Shown here: positions 37,441 through 49,704 of the stretch, one piece after another
Layout: each line of letters opens with the position of its first letter
Position numbering within the stretch: position 1 is the stretch's first letter
NCBI GenBank assembly: GCA_003586115.2
Contig: QVOM02000090.1
Location: 13,700,427-13,764,426 of the forward strand
DNA: 64,000 nucleotides
Origin: Salvator merianae
Lineage: Eukaryota; Chordata; Lepidosauria; Squamata; Teiidae
Reading direction: 5' to 3'
Program-made: the position numbers and the translations under genes
The notes under the pieces: generated by a model
Database searches by the model: none
What the model was told of the DNA's origin: nothing
Seen by the model: only the letters and a program-made list of their open reading frames with translations

Positions 37441-40439
37441 GTCTTAAGGAAAATTGCTGCAGAAAAAACCTAGAAGAGAAAAGAGGCATCAGCATATGTC
37501 CATTGCTATCTATTCAACAGATATGAATAATTGGTAGTTAGTACTTCTACTTTGCTGTTTTATTTCTCACGTGTTCTGTTGACTATTGAATAAAAAAATC
37601 ACTAACAACCCGTGCCAAGCATTCTTTTTATCCACCACAGGCATGGAGATGTCCTGCTAGCATCACTGGTCATCCCCTCCTGGACCAGTTTCTGGGGATC
37701 TTGTAACCAGTTGGGCCAAAGAGCAAAGAGTCACAGCAGCACGATCTTCCTTCCGTCATAATCACAGATGTAGCTGTGCCTGTGCTAGCACTGCCTCTTC
37801 CCTCTTTGCACCACAATTGCTTGCATATGCTCATAGAGAGCAGGGAACCATTCTTGGCTCCTTGCCTTGACATATTGGGCTTGCGTCCAGTCAAGCCAAT
37901 TCATGTGTTTTTGCTGGGATAATGGAGCGAAGCACTTTATATATAGTTCTCTCAGCAAAGAAAAGAGACAAAAAGGCTTACAATGATTGGATTAAAGAGC
38001 CACAAATATCAGTGGAGTGCCTTGTCTTGGCACAGGAAGGCAGGGGAAGCATCCGCACCCTGATTATTGCTGTAGAACAAGCTTTTTATTTGTACCCATC
38101 TGGTCCATAAAGGGAATGGTGGCAAAGGATGGAGAGATTGGCCTCTCCAATAGGGCCAATTATCTAGCAGGCAGACTGTTTAAAGGAGACCTTCACTTCC
38201 AGGTATGTCCAAGGGGAGATCTGTCTTGTTTTGTTTTGTTTTATTTGCTCAGGATCTGCCAAAAGGGTGTTGGGTGGGGTCAAAGAAAAGGATAGTTGCT
38301 GTTCATTCCATAATGCAGGCTCATGGCCCAAGGACTGCTTTCTGTGTTGCTGCTTGAAAGAGAAAATACGTATTTATTATAGCAGTTATTATATAGATGA
38401 GGATATAGATAGTATTATAATATTTGGGCCTTCTCCTGTGTAGGCATGCCTGGGTATTGAGGTGATCCGGAGAGCCCTTGCTGACAAACCCAGCAGCGTC
38501 GAAACGAAGGGTGTGGGAACCTGAGCGGGGTGATCATCGCCATGGGGGGCTATCAAGTCACCTCCCTTCAGAACTGTGTCAAGTTTTAAGAAAATAGAGC
38601 CTTTGTTATTGGACAGCTATACCAATAGTTTTATTAATAGGGTAAATAAATAAATATTTGTAGCTCGCTGCACATTTTCACTTGAATGCATTTCTCTACT
38701 TCACACAATGTTTTGTGACTGATTTTGTAGTTTGTGCAGAAATGTGTCCAATGAAAGCAAAAGTGTGTTGTTTTGGAGTACACCAGACCAATAGATCTGA
38801 AGGGATGAGGGACGGAGAGTCAGGGTGAGGCGGAGGAAGGAGCAGTTTTTCTGAATTCTGCATTTTTGGTTTAGCTTATCTCTGATAAGCAATTCCATTT
38901 CTTTGATTAGCTTTCATGATGAGGGCAGTAATGAAATGTAATATTTATAAAGCTATTTGGAATGTATTCTCATATCAATGTCCCGTTAGCGTTCATGTAC
39001 GCACGCCACTTTTGCCGCAACAAATATTTGTGGAACAGAAGCTGTGCACTCCAATTGCCTGGATTTCCATCAACAGCAACATTCTAAATGGGATGTGATA
39101 GTCCTATAAATCATTTAATCATGGGGTTGCAAGGGGAGAATACAGCTCGTAAATTATACAGTAACCAGCTCAATGCCAGGAATGGATCCTCATACCCATT
39201 AATTCATTATTGCTTTGGGGATCTGGTACTGAATGAAACTTATTTCTTAGAGGTCCATCAACTTCCATGCGACTATGGTGGCGTCAGTAGCTACACCACA
39301 GCAAAGCTTCCATCAGCAATAGCTTGAAGACTAGAAGCCATAGGGTGGAGTAGAAAAAGAGTCCATTGAAGTTTCCCTTTGATTATTTATTTAATAGAAA
39401 GAAATAAAAGTTTTTCTTTGATTGCACTAAACCATGCTTTGATCTACCTTGGGCCAATGCATTGTTTGATGAAATCAAAGGGAAGTTTCCAACCAAAGCA
39501 ATATCCAACCTCCACCTTCTTCTTGGAAGGTATCCCTGGACCCCCACTGATTTGTAGTGTTGTCACAAAACATCTCTCACTTCTCATTTTTGTTCCTATA
39601 AGTAATATGGAATCATAGGAGCTTATGTGGCTATATCCCATACACAAACACAATTCAAAAGGAAAATGGATTGGGAAGAAGGAGGAATACTATCCTTAAA
39701 TCAACTGCATGTTCAGATAACTTTGTCCCATGATTTAAAACCGTTCAGGTAGCTTAAACGGTGAGTTTTTATGTAACTGGAATTTGAACTTAAATATCTA
39801 GAAAGTAACAGAGAGAGCCCTTTTGCTGGGGAAGGCGGGACAAATAGTCAGATTCTAATCCACAGGGCAAGTGGAGCCATGTTATCATAATAAGAAAAAA
39901 ATATGTAGGCTTTAATTTTTTTAAAAAAACTAATGCCTCTTTTAACAGGCTAGGTGTTCTGTAGGAGTTGAATGATTATCTCATTTGGCTTGGACAGCTT
40001 CTTTGGAGTTCATTACTTTTCCTTGATTAAATCTTCTCTAATGATTTCTGTCTGCAAGGCAGAAGAAAGGCGTACTCACAAATCATGCTGAGCAGGAATT
40101 GACAAGTGGTGGTATCTGATTCAGACACATCCAAGAGTAGGGAGAGAGTAAGATACCTTGAATCCTCGTACCTTTGGATTGAAGAGATAGGGGACAACAG
40201 TCAGGAGCAGAAGGTACAGATAACTTTCAGAAAAGAAAACTCAGTCTGGGCCAAGACCAGAATGAAGCATAATCTATTGTCTGGTTCCACATTCCTGCCA
40301 GCAGCTAGCATGGTCCTAATGGACTGTGCAGAAGCTGTCTTGATTAAAAAAAAAGAAAAGCTAGAGATAGCAATTATTTTGCTATCTTCCAACGGGATGA
40401 CAGGAAGGCCTTTACTGCTATGTCTGCATAACACAATGA

Positions 40440-40642
40440 TTCAAAACATCACATCTTTTAGGTGACTTTTAAAGATTTATCTCTTCACTCAGGTGTCCCC
40501 TATGTGAATTCTTTGCCTGTTTTTCTTTATCCAATCCATTTATTCTTTTAAAAAGATGTAACTTTTTTTGCATAGTTTTATCATAAACTGATTTTTTAAT
40601 GGGAGGAGGTCTGTAAGTATTTTAAATAAATAAATAGCACTG
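40440..40642 (+). mobile_element. LINE 3' end (CR1/L2-like)
   Basis: A segment reading TTTTAAAGATTTATCTCTTC ACTCAGG (40467-40493), a T-rich middle and a terminus GGAGGAGGTCTGTAAGTATT before AAATAAATAAATAG match the layout of CR1/L2-like 3' ends. An open frame just upstream (40106-40465) may carry decayed ORF2 sequence but is not clear. Confidence 0.5.
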
Positions 40643-40734
40643 AAGTCCCAGCAGAGGTGTCAATATAAGGTGTGTTTTTTAAAAAAAAATGATAAAAATA
40701 CAGCAGATGCAATGCAGACTATGAATGCGAATGA

Positions 40735-41051
40735 ATGCAAATTACATGTTCAGTTCACCATCGAACTGAACACCCGTTTGGCTCAATGGAGAACCATTTA
40801 ATTGAACAAATGCTACTTGCACTTGTCTTCAAACGTGATCAAAAACAGAAGCACCAGTCCTTTTCAAGTTCAAAACCACAGCAAACATGAACTATTCAAT
40901 CATATATTTCGTGTTCACAAGAGGGGCACTGGTTTGGTTCAATTGAATTTCTGGCATGTGAACTACCACCTGTTTGGCTTGATGTGAACATTTGCAAACA
41001 TGAAGTGTTTGACTGAAGTTTCAAATGCGAGCCAAACATTGCACTTCTCTA
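40735..41051 (-). mobile_element. TAGAGATGTGCA-family element, copy G
   Basis: The right end is AAACATTGCACTTCTCTA. Internal TCGAACTGAACACCCGTTTG and TGGTTTGGTTCAATTGAATT TCTGG match copies D and M in order. The left terminus is degraded. Confidence 0.65.
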
Positions 41052-42094
41052 GAGCAGACCATGAAAAAAGAGGACAGGTGGAATCGTATCTTCTTCAAGA
41101 ATGTTTTCCATCTTTGGTGTTTTAGTATGTTCTTTTGGGGCAGCATTCTGGGTGTTCAACTAAGAGCCCTAAAACTAGGTAAGCATATCAGCAAAAGAAA
41201 CCTAGCAAAACAATTTCCCAACCTGCACTCCCAGTAAGATTGTGCTTGGATGGACATTTTGTTTCACTTTTAGTTTCTGTTTTTCCAGCTCATAACCTAT
41301 GCAAATATACCACTAGTAATTCAGTGAGAAGATGGGACAGAACAGGGAGAGATAAATAAACTGACGAAATGAGAACTTTCTTCAAATGGTGCATGCACTG
41401 TTCCTATGCAGAACCTAATAAAAAAATATAAAAAAATCAGAATGATGCATGTGGCCAAAAATTGGCTGCCACTGTGAAAAGTGTTGATGGAGGTCAGAGG
41501 AAAATAATCACCATTAATATTCTTTTACAGCATTTGCAACTGCCGTAGAGAATCTGAGGATCAATTTGACCAAATAAGGAAGCCGTGTAATGGAGTACAT
41601 TACATGAATGGGAAAACATAGGCAGTAAATAGATGTGATTACCACAAAGACCACTTGGCTGGGTTTTGCACAGAAGACAAATCCAGTTCAATTTGTAATT
41701 GATTTTCCTGTACCCCCTCCTCAAAACAAAGGCATCTGTAGATCATGCCAAGCAGAAGGATGAGGCATTGCTAGTCTTGCCTTGCTGCGCTGCTGGGTGA
41801 AAAGTCTGCTACTAAATTAGGATATAAATACCAGAGTGGTGGAACCGTCTGGAACTAAGCTCGGTGAAGGCTCATTGAGTTGTAGAACCTTTGCACACAG
41901 AACCCAACGGAGTCCTGCCTTCCAACAAGGTATCTCCATTGATTTATCTATTTAGGCATCTGTTTCTCTGTTCCCAGAGAAGTCTTGGGACCACAACCTT
42001 TTGAACAGTCTAAAAGAATATGAGATCAAAACCAAAATTCCAACCACACTAAATGTCTGACTCCACCTTCCAAACGGGCCAGAAATGGAGGGAG

Positions 42095-42104
42095 GAGGGG
42101 AGGG

Positions 42105-42169
<65 letters not shown>
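42095..42169. repeat. (GAAA)n then (GA)n
   Basis: GGAGGGGAGGGAG, then about five GAAA units, then about 22 GA units. Confidence 0.95.
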
Positions 42170-42170
<1 letters not shown>

Positions 42171-42479
42171 TATCAGAACAAAATGCTCAGGTGTTAAAAT
42201 TACATCCTATCTATGTACCCGTGCATCCAAGATCACAGCACTGAATTGCCTCCAAACGCAATGCCTGTGAGACCAATATGTTTGTGTGTCACTACCTCCG
42301 GTCTCACCTCTAGATTTATACTGTGTCAAACACTGGGTGAATTTGCCATGCTTGCTGCTGTTTACTCTCATCCCAATTCACATTTTCACTCATTTTTCTG
42401 TTTTTTGCATTTGCACCCCAGATCTCTTCCACGCAGCTCAGGGCTGCACCCATTACCCTCTTCCCCCTTTCCTTTTAAG

Positions 42480-42615
42480 TTCCCAGCAGCACCGTGAGAT
42501 CGGTGACTGTGAGAACCAAGAACTGGCCCAGGGTCAGCCAGTGAGCTTTTATAGTGGAGCAGGGGTTGGACCCCAGGGACTGTGAACCCCCCAGTCCTAC
42601 CATCTGGCCATGGCG
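42480..42615 (+). mobile_element. MIR-like / CORE-type SINE remnant
   Basis: GTGACTGTGAGAACCAAGAA CTGGCCCAGGGTCAGCCAGT GAGC, then GGGGTTGGACCCCAGGGACT and CATCTGGCCATGGCGCTACA follow the MIR-like pattern (actggcccaaggtcacccagtgagc...ggggattcgaacc...ccactacacc) common in reptiles. Confidence 0.5.
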
Positions 42616-43444
42616 CTACAGCAGAAGATGTTAGCCAAGGTGTGACGCTTTTCCTGTCAGTCTGCTTCTGCCCATTTTCACAGCAACCTTAAATCATGTT
42701 GCGCCTCTGACCTTTAGGAGAATTTCTATATCCCCCTCCGTCTGCCTTTGAAATGCGGAACCTGCTAGGAATGTTATTTGCATTGCACCGATGAGCTAAT
42801 CAGATATATTATGAAAAGACTCTTTCATGTTGGGAAACAGCTTGGTTGGAATTAGTGAGCAAGCACAGAAGGAATAAAAGCCCTACACAGAGTAAAGTGG
42901 TGGAAAATGTCTAGATTGGATCATTTCAGAACATAATTCCAGGGAAGATGTGCAAATAGCACAAGGAGCCACTGGTAATACCTCCCGTCTTTTCAATATG
43001 CCAGATTACTATAGATAAAGCAGAGTTAGCGTCTCAGAGGAGTCGAGAATAAAGGCAGACAAAAGGCCTTTTCCACTTCCAAACCAGCAGGATGCAATTG
43101 AGAGCAGAGTAGTGAATATGCAAGAAAAAAATGTGTTATTTTAACCATGGATTCAGTGTACATGATGATATTTTAATATGGATGAAATCTTTTACTTACG
43201 CTCTAGGTTTCCTGATGTTAAGGTAATATATTCCACATAATGTGCTGTAAAACATTTGCTCTTTGAAGGCAATATACTTTGACTTTTCTTTTGCCCTTTC
43301 TCTGGTATCTTTTAAAGCAATTTTCGTACCCTTAGTTTCCTCTCTCCCTCTCCCTCTCTCCCCCACCCCCATCTATCTTTCCCGTTTTGGGGATATACCA
43401 GGTCATAAGAAATGGAAAAGTCAAGGGGGAAGGAGGAAGGCTGG

Positions 43445-43562
43445 AAACTTTTGCCATCTTCTGTTTGAGATGCCCAGAAACAATTGGTGGGTCACTGGAT
43501 GAGATAGAATGTTGGACTAGATGAGCTGTGGCCTGATCCAGCAGGGCTCCTCTTAGGTTCTT
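43445..43562 (+). mobile_element. Dispersed reptile repeat, copy 1 of 2
   Basis: TTGAGATGCCCAGAAACAAT TGGTGGGTCACTGGATGAGA, then GTTGGACTAGATGAGCTGTG GCCTGATCCAGCAGGGCTCC TCTTAGGTTCTTAT. The ending is the very common reptile/bird repeat terminus ggactagatgg...ctgatccagcagggctcttcttatgttctta. A second copy follows at 43670. Confidence 0.6.
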
Positions 43563-43659
43563 ATCTAGAATAGATGCCTAGGGTATCCCCTCTAGGTTGG
43601 AGGTACAGACAGGATTCCTCTAAAGGCTGTTTGCAGTGAGTCAAGTGTAGGCGAAGGTT

Positions 43660-43792
43660 CTGCCTTTATCCTCTGCTTGAGATGCCCAGAAAGCAAATGG
43701 TGGGCCACTGTGTGAGACGGCATGCTGGACTAGATCCAGCCCAACCCAGCAAGCCTCCTCTTATATTCTCTTATGCTCTTATTTTGGGGGGT
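43660..43792 (+). mobile_element. Dispersed reptile repeat, copy 2 of 2
   Basis: CTTGAGATGCCCAGAAAGCA AATGGTGGGCCACTGTGTGA GACGG, then GCTGGACTAGATCCAGCCCA and AGCAAGCCTCCTCTTATATT CTCTTATG. It is a diverged copy, about 215 bases from copy 1, in the same orientation. Confidence 0.55.
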
Positions 43793-44575
43793 AATGTTTA
43801 TCCCCAAATATCTCTAGCGATATTTACACATGGCTTTCCAAACAGGAGCAAAACCAAGCAGTTTATGTTTGGTGATTGCTTATTTACTCATTTATTCATG
43901 AAATATGAATTTTGGGATGCTTCATTAGTGCTAGACCACATCTTATTTAAGTCAGCAAAGATCACATGATAAAGAACAAAACCAAACAGAATTTCTCTGT
44001 GTCGCATTAGTGCCTGCTGAATATGCCAGCATTTGTGACATAGTTAACATTGTAGCTGACAAAATGAAAAATGTTGGCCCAAAACCACATGCAGTTGGGA
44101 TTATTGAAGAAGAAAATTGGCTGAACAAGGGCACTTACTTTGCAGTAACCACCCATGACGTCAATGGCAGCTAGTCTTCTGAGCCTAACTCTGACGGTAA
44201 CAGAAATGCCTTATAGTAAAGTATGCTTTAATGGAGAGAGACAATCATAATTTTATTGTAACATCCAGAACAACGACTGCATAAAAAATAAAAAGAATAA
44301 TAAAAAGAACTCCAAAACTGGAAAGGAACGATGCTTCTCTTACATTAGCATGAAACAAAAGTTGATAATTTCAGTCCCTGCTGCGCCATTCTTGTCGTTT
44401 AAATAATAAACTTTTCCTTTAAACTACCAGCGGTGTAATCTCTCCATGTTTTTCTCTGCAGTGAGTCCAGAAGTGGGAAATGAGTTAATGAGATATTAAT
44501 TGGTCCAGACCTATCTTTAACCTTGGAGCCACATGACACCTGCATGTGAGAAGACAGTTATTTCAGCTGGTGGAT

Positions 44576-44775
44576 AGAGATATGTTGAACTGGTTCAAGA
44601 CTGAAGTACTTTGAACTGAACACTGTGTTCAAAAGGTTTGAATTTGAACCAAACAACCTTCCTGTCCAAAAATCAGAGTTGGAATTCGAATCAAATTAAA
44701 GGGGTGTTCTAGCAAACACAACCTGTTCAATCTGAGGTTTGAAGCTGTTTGAAGGTGTTTGAATCAAACCATATT
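44576..44775 (+). mobile_element. TAGAGATGTGCA-family element, copy H
   Basis: It starts TAGAGATATGTTGAACTGGT TC and shares AACAACCTTCCTGTCCAAAA ATCAGAGTT and CAACCTGTTCAATCTGAGG with copy A. The right end is missing. Confidence 0.65.
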
Positions 44776-45107
44776 TTAGAGCTGCATTGTATCACTCTAC
44801 ATGTATTAATTGCATATTAATCAAGGACGTTGAGTAAAACCATGCTGATGGGACTGAAGCACGGTAATAGGAAGGCTGCATCAGAGCACCTTTCATTATG
44901 CCAATCCTGTTTCGAATGCTCACATGACAATCAAAGCCGGCCTTCTGGTTCCAGTTTGACAGTCAGCACTGAGTTCATTTTTTTCTTTCACTCTAAACAT
45001 TGTCACCTTCCGTGGGACCCAACAGTGAAGGACAGGATAGAGGGCCTGCTCATGAAATAGAATTGTAAATATGCAGGCTGCAATTTGTTCCAGACAATAT
45101 CAAGGTC

Positions 45108-45290
45108 TTATAGTTTGGCTTTCTGATCCTGGATGGACTCTCTGCTTTCTTCTTCCAGCTTCTGTTCAATGCCTTTCCGGTTACTCTGCTTGATCACAAC
45201 TTCTCTGTAAACTTCTCTTCTGGCTTCCATCCAGTGACAATCGCCTGCTTTCACCACTGCAGTCCCAGGTTTGCTTCTGCCTATTTCCTT
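45108..45290 (-). other. Short open frame of protein-like composition, unassigned
   Basis: The minus strand has an open frame of about 60 codons ending TAA at 45108-45110, containing MEARREVYREVVIKQSNRKG, then EQKLEEESRES and QDQKAKL. The charged, coiled-coil-like make-up is unusual for chance AT-rich sequence. I do not recognise the family. It could be a retrocopy fragment, an exon of an unknown gene, or chance. No clear splice acceptor precedes it. Confidence 0.2.
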
Positions 45291-46157
45291 AGTGTTAAAC
45301 TAATACTCAGGAGGTAATCAAATATTATGACAATAGAGGGTCAGAGGAGCACCTGGGATGAATGCCAGCATCCTCGGCAGGGAACAATTTCCTCTGCCTG
45401 TGCATCCACAGAAGGCAGTGCTCTAAGCTGACATGACATATAGGCAGCTAATGGTCATTTGACCACCTGGCTCCCTGTCTGCTTTATAAGAAGTGGCCTC
45501 TGAGCAGCTGCCTTGACAACCAGTTTCCCTGGCGATAGGGAAAAGAACTCCATCTCCCAAAGCAATCTCCGGATGTCATGCTAGAAAATTGTATCCAATC
45601 ATTTGGTCCCAGCCTTAATGGGCCATCTGCTGCGAGCGTTCCTTCATGGAGATGAGTCATCTGACTTGGAATACTTGCAGCCTGTCTGTCTGCAAGTTCT
45701 GGGACCCAATGTATCTGGCCCACGCATGAGGTAGAACAGATGCAGTGTTGCACAGGAAAGCCATTAAAAGCATGCTCCTCCAGGCCAAGCGCTCGATGCA
45801 GCTGTGTTGACTTTTGAGGCAGTTTTCTTGCCATGCATCTAGGAAATCAGCATGGAGTTTGCACAATTGCATACCGATGAATCTAACACGAACCACAGTA
45901 TATGGACCGTGGCTTCTGCAGTGTCAAGCACAGCTCGTACGTCATAGGAAAACCCAGCATCAAAGCCAGACCAGCTGTTCTTGCACAAAATGAAGCCCCT
46001 GTATTGCTGGTCTGGTCTTCTGATCTGCCACACATCAGCTTGGGTACGATACACATAAAGAGAAGATCCAGAATGGGTGATGATGCCATGTGCAAATTAT
46101 AGGGTGAGAATTCCAGTGTATACGGACTGAGACACCCAATTATATTCCAGCTTTCCA

Positions 46158-46174
46158 GTGTGTGTGTGTGTGTG
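46158..46174. repeat. (GT)n short
   Basis: CAGTGTGTGTGTGTGTGTGC. Confidence 0.85.
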
Positions 46175-46224
46175 CACACGAAGTCATTCGTAAATACGCC
46201 GCCCACAATTGCCTATATGACCAG

Positions 46225-46393
46225 GCCTAACGAACCAAGCAGACCATAACAAACCAAGGGTGGTTTGCTTGCTTGGCATGTGAACTGAACCACCCTGTTT
46301 GAAAAAAAAAAAGTTTCGTAACAAACTCGAACCAAGGGTATTGTGTTTGAGTCAAACCACAAACTGCTACTTTTCGTTTTGTGTACATCTCTA
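46225..46393 (-). mobile_element. TAGAGATGTGCA-family element, copy I
   Basis: It ends TTTTGTGTACATCTCTA. It contains CAAACCAAGGGTGGTTTGC and CTCGAACCAAGGGTATT, as copy F does. Confidence 0.55.
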
Positions 46394-46925
46394 TTGATTT
46401 ATCCGATGGCAGCACAGTGTTTTCCTGCTTTTACCCTTGACAATGGCAGAATAAACCGAGCAAGCCCACATTTGTCTTTATTGGAAAAGCAGGGGACCCC
46501 CCTCCCTGCATTTTTAGAGACAGAACAGAGAAATGTCACCTCCACCATTCTACTACTTTAGGACCAAAGTCATCATGGCGGCCACATAATCTATTTTTAA
46601 CACACATCTCATTCAATTAAGGTTTCCTGTTGTTGACAGCATCATGCTGTCTTGGAGATGAACTGCTAAAGCAGCTTTACAGAGCCTATAAATAAATGGC
46701 AGGATTGTCATAGTTTAGGAAAGGGCCATGGCACTGGAAAGGTTTTTGGAAGAGAGAGGCAGAAATAAATAGCTTAGAGCATTCTTTATTCTGTACATTT
46801 ACGGCATTCTTCAAAACCGTGAAAAATGCATACACTCCGGCATGGTGGACAGACTTCACTGGAAAAGCAACATTGATTTCCTACTTGTTTTCAATGTGTA
46901 CACATGGACACAGACACTGTTCCAA

Positions 46926-47046
46926 ATGTAGCAAACTATGGGCCTCCAGGTGTTTGGGAACTACCGTTCCCATGAGCCTCATCTGGATCTGCTGATGGGA
47001 AAGAATGTTATGAGCTGTAGTTCAGCAGCATTCAAAGAGGGGGCAT
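46926..47046. mobile_element. Dispersed palindromic repeat (ACTACAACTCCCATCAG type)
   Basis: GGGCCTCCAGGTGTTTGGGA ACTACCGTTCCCATGAGCCT C ... CTGATGGGAAAGAATGTTAT GAGCTGTAGTTCAGCAGCAT TCAAAGAGGG has two inverted halves. Related short pieces lie at 37360-37440, 58555-58610 and 61500-61545. This family is abundant in reptile genomes. Confidence 0.55.
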
Positions 47047-47847
47047 AATTTTTCCACTTTTGCACCACCACACTATATATTAGAAGCTTAGAAAAAGAAA
47101 GGGAAACATCTTTTGCATTCTTGTTAAAGCGTTCTGAATGCACAGTTTTCTAATTCCAAATCCCACCTACTGCTGAAAAGAAATTGTTAGGGCAAGGAAT
47201 GTGAGTTACCTAACCTAACCATGTGATCATAAATAGCACAGGGAGTGTGAAGAAGTTACTCGATCCAGTCCATCCTTTATCTTCCCTTTCAGTTTGTTCC
47301 TTCTGTTCTACTTATCTATCACCTGAAACAGAAAAATGCAACCTTTTGCTTAGTTTTTAGAAGGACAGTTTAGTAACGTTGCAAGTTAGAGACCACTACA
47401 AACCTTGTACAAACACCCATACCCATACTATTCAACCACCTCTCCAGTCAGTAGCAGCATTGCAAGTTACGTGACCAGTTTGAGCAATATTACAAAACTG
47501 CATACTTCAGCAGCAACAAAAGTTGTGGACAGCATTAAACCCACCAATAGTAATCTGGATGCAACCTGAGCACATCCTGTCCCACTTGACATCCTACCCC
47601 TGGGTTCAAACTATCTGAAGTTTGCTCAGAGTTTGGTCATGTCTGGATTTATCCAACATATCTACTGGCCATGAGAACAATCTACATCAATGCTCAAGGT
47701 TCCAGAAAAAGTCCTTCTCACGATCAACCTGAAGAAGACCGGGATAGGCTCAGCATATTCACTTCCCCCCTCCACTGCCTTGTTCCACTTTAGCAAGGTT
47801 CTTATCTATAAGGCAGCAAAGACAGACTTGAAGAGTTTAGACAGAAT

Positions 47848-47851
<4 letters not shown>

Positions 47852-47880
<29 letters not shown>
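47852..47880. repeat. (TA)n
   Basis: 14 TA units with A-rich flanks. Confidence 0.95.
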
Positions 47881-47886
<6 letters not shown>

Positions 47887-48629
47887 ACACTATTAGCACA
47901 ACCCATGAAGGTGGGGTGGAGGAAGAAGAACATTCATAGAATTAAAACAGGTGTTGCTGTCTCCCTCAAAAGGATACTCCACGGTTGCACTGCTGGAAAA
48001 ACTAAATGTTTGTTTACCAGGAAAAGAAAAAAAAGAGTTCAGAAATGACCCCTGTGGATAATAAAACAATCCCAGCTGTAGCCTGGCTGGTGACTTCACA
48101 GTATTCTTTTTTCCTTGTTCCTGTTTACTGGTATAAAGGTTTCAGAAATGCTATTTTGCTAAATAAAATAATCATTCTTTAAAGGGGAAAAAAAGTCATG
48201 CTCTTGACTGGCATTCAGGTCCTTCTTCTGCCAAGCGAAGCAGAGAGATACGTCTGAGAGATGGCACCATCACGTTTTCCAAAAACCTGCCAGTTCATTT
48301 GGTCTTCCAGATCTATGCAGCACAGTTTGATCTGAAGGACCACAGGAGTCTGTCTCAACCAGCTCTCTGTCAACAACCTTCCTAGCAAAACAATACCACA
48401 GGTAGGCATGACAATTACTTGAAGTCTCGTGGGAGAGAAAAACAACAACACCTCAGTGGATGTCTTGGATGCCCACTCGCACACATGTACGCATGCACAC
48501 ATGTATCAGTCAGCGTTCTTGGCTCCAGGGCTCCATTTCCAAGGGATTTTTCCTTTGGCTTTGGGTTCCATATCCTGTTCAAATACAAGGTCTCGTACTT
48601 AGGTCGCTTTCAGCGTAAGCTTCCCATGG

Positions 48630-49095
48630 ATAATTGAATTGCTCAAGTGTTTTATTGAAAGCAGAGGCTGTACAGTTAGACAACAACGGCCCAGGTTTCA
48701 TCATGCCCTATAAAACCACTGCTTTGCAAGGCAGAGAAGCATGTCGCGAGCGGGCTTCCTGAGTGCCTCTGACCTTTCATGGTCCCGCTACGGATGCAGC
48801 GTCACCACTCCTCCACACTTAGTATCTCTGCCGCTGTTTACAAGACCATCCAGTGTATCTTGTCACCAGCTGTTCTTAATGGCCCAGTGCTGGACAACAA
48901 GATGAATAGAAGATGAGGGGACCGTTTCAATCGAATACAACGTGGCAGTCTTTTCCCCTAGTTTAGCAAGTGGCGATTAAAAGAGCAGCTCCTGCTGACA
49001 TCATTTTGGAGAAAATGTTGGTTAGGCAGGCTTCGTGTGGGAAGGCCAGGAGGACATGGTTTGATAGCAGAAGCAAGGGCCAAGGTTGCTCGACA
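48630..49095 (-). other. ADGRD1: Probable 3' UTR of ADGRD1
   Basis: The segment runs from the TGA stop down to just past the first AATAAA on the minus strand (48651-48656). It has no other feature, no tandem repeat and no recognised transposon. The length of about 465 nt is inferred from the poly(A) signal only. A longer UTR using a more distant signal (for example minus-strand AATAAA near 46785 or 46480) cannot be excluded. Confidence 0.6.
48651..48656 (-). terminator. Candidate poly(A) signal AATAAA for ADGRD1
   Basis: The plus-strand text is TTTATT, which reads AATAAA on the gene strand, in the context GCTTTCAATAAAACACTTG. It is the first AATAAA downstream of the stop. No strong GU-rich element follows, so the call is moderate. 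Confidence 0.55.
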
Positions 49096-49191
49096 TCAGA
49101 CAGCTGAGAGATCAATCCTGTTAGCTGAATTGCTGCTTTTGTCCCATGTGTTGAGCTTAGTGGGACTCGTCCCTGGCCGGTTCCCAGTTAT
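49096..49191 (-). CDS. ADGRD1: ADGRD1 last coding exon, C-terminus and stop
   Basis: This exon holds 31 codons and a TGA stop (49096-49098). It reads [20 protein letters not shown] and ends RIDLSAV. Human ADGRD1, as I remember it, ends with a similar NGTRPG...STKLSPWDKSS...RVDLSAV, so the extreme C-terminus, probably a PDZ-type ligand, is conserved. The acceptor is CTCTTCCACAG. It joins in frame (phase 0) to PFNSDI of the exon at 49705-49797 across an intron of 513 bases. Human has a leucine-methionine pair at this junction where this species has isoleucine-isoleucine, a conservative change. The four exons in this window supply 119 codons plus one base (358 bases including stop). No disabling mutation is seen, so the gene looks intact here. 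Confidence 0.96.
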   Translation of the reverse strand: MTGNRPGTSPTKLNTWDKSSNSANRIDLSAV

Positions 49192-49704
49192 CTGTGGAAG
49201 AGAAGCAAGAACGAAAGGAAGGGATGGGGATGGAAGCAGAAGAGTGTAGGCAATGCATTTCTGATTTCAACTGCAATGGAGAAAGTGGCGTTCCCATTTT
49301 GGTCCCATCAATGGCAGGTGGTGTTCTTGATATTATGGGAATAAACAGTTTTTTTCTAAAGAAGCTTGTTGTCATGGTGAATTGCTTGCAAGGTCCTCTG
49401 CCAGCAAAAAGGACCAGAAACCAGAAAGTCCTGGAGCACAAGGGTCCCTAGTTGTTTGATTGCCCAAAATGTTTCCTGACCAGTGTTTCAGAACAAGGCC
49501 CCGGGGCTCCATTTCTGTGGCCTATTTTCTTTGCAGGTATGTTGTCCAAAGAATCTTTCCAAACCTAACCCTCCCCAATGGCGCACCATCCCACGGCGGG
49601 CCATGCTGCAAGCCAACACACAGTCCCCATTTTTTCAGTGTTCTGGGGAGGAAAAGATCACCCTGCCAGGAGGGCAGAGTCTTAGGAATTCCAGGATTAC
49701 TTAC

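Larger units (their letters stand above)
35980..40100. other. Gene-free sequence
   Basis: It contains the candidate element at 36760 and a repeat fragment at 37360. 38430-38660 looks like part of an unidentified dispersed repeat ending in AAATAAATAAATA. Otherwise unique. Confidence 0.55.
44780..48630. other. Gene-free 3' flank of ADGRD1
   Basis: No exon is recognised. The minus-strand open frames at 45484-45834 and 48215-48502 have no family match. Repeats at 46225 and 46926 are listed separately. Confidence 0.5.

Noticed and set aside
48215..48502. 95-codon minus-strand frame just beyond the ADGRD1 3' end
   Set aside because: Lies past the likely poly(A) site, and I recognise no family. 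Could be looked at again if transcripts extend here.
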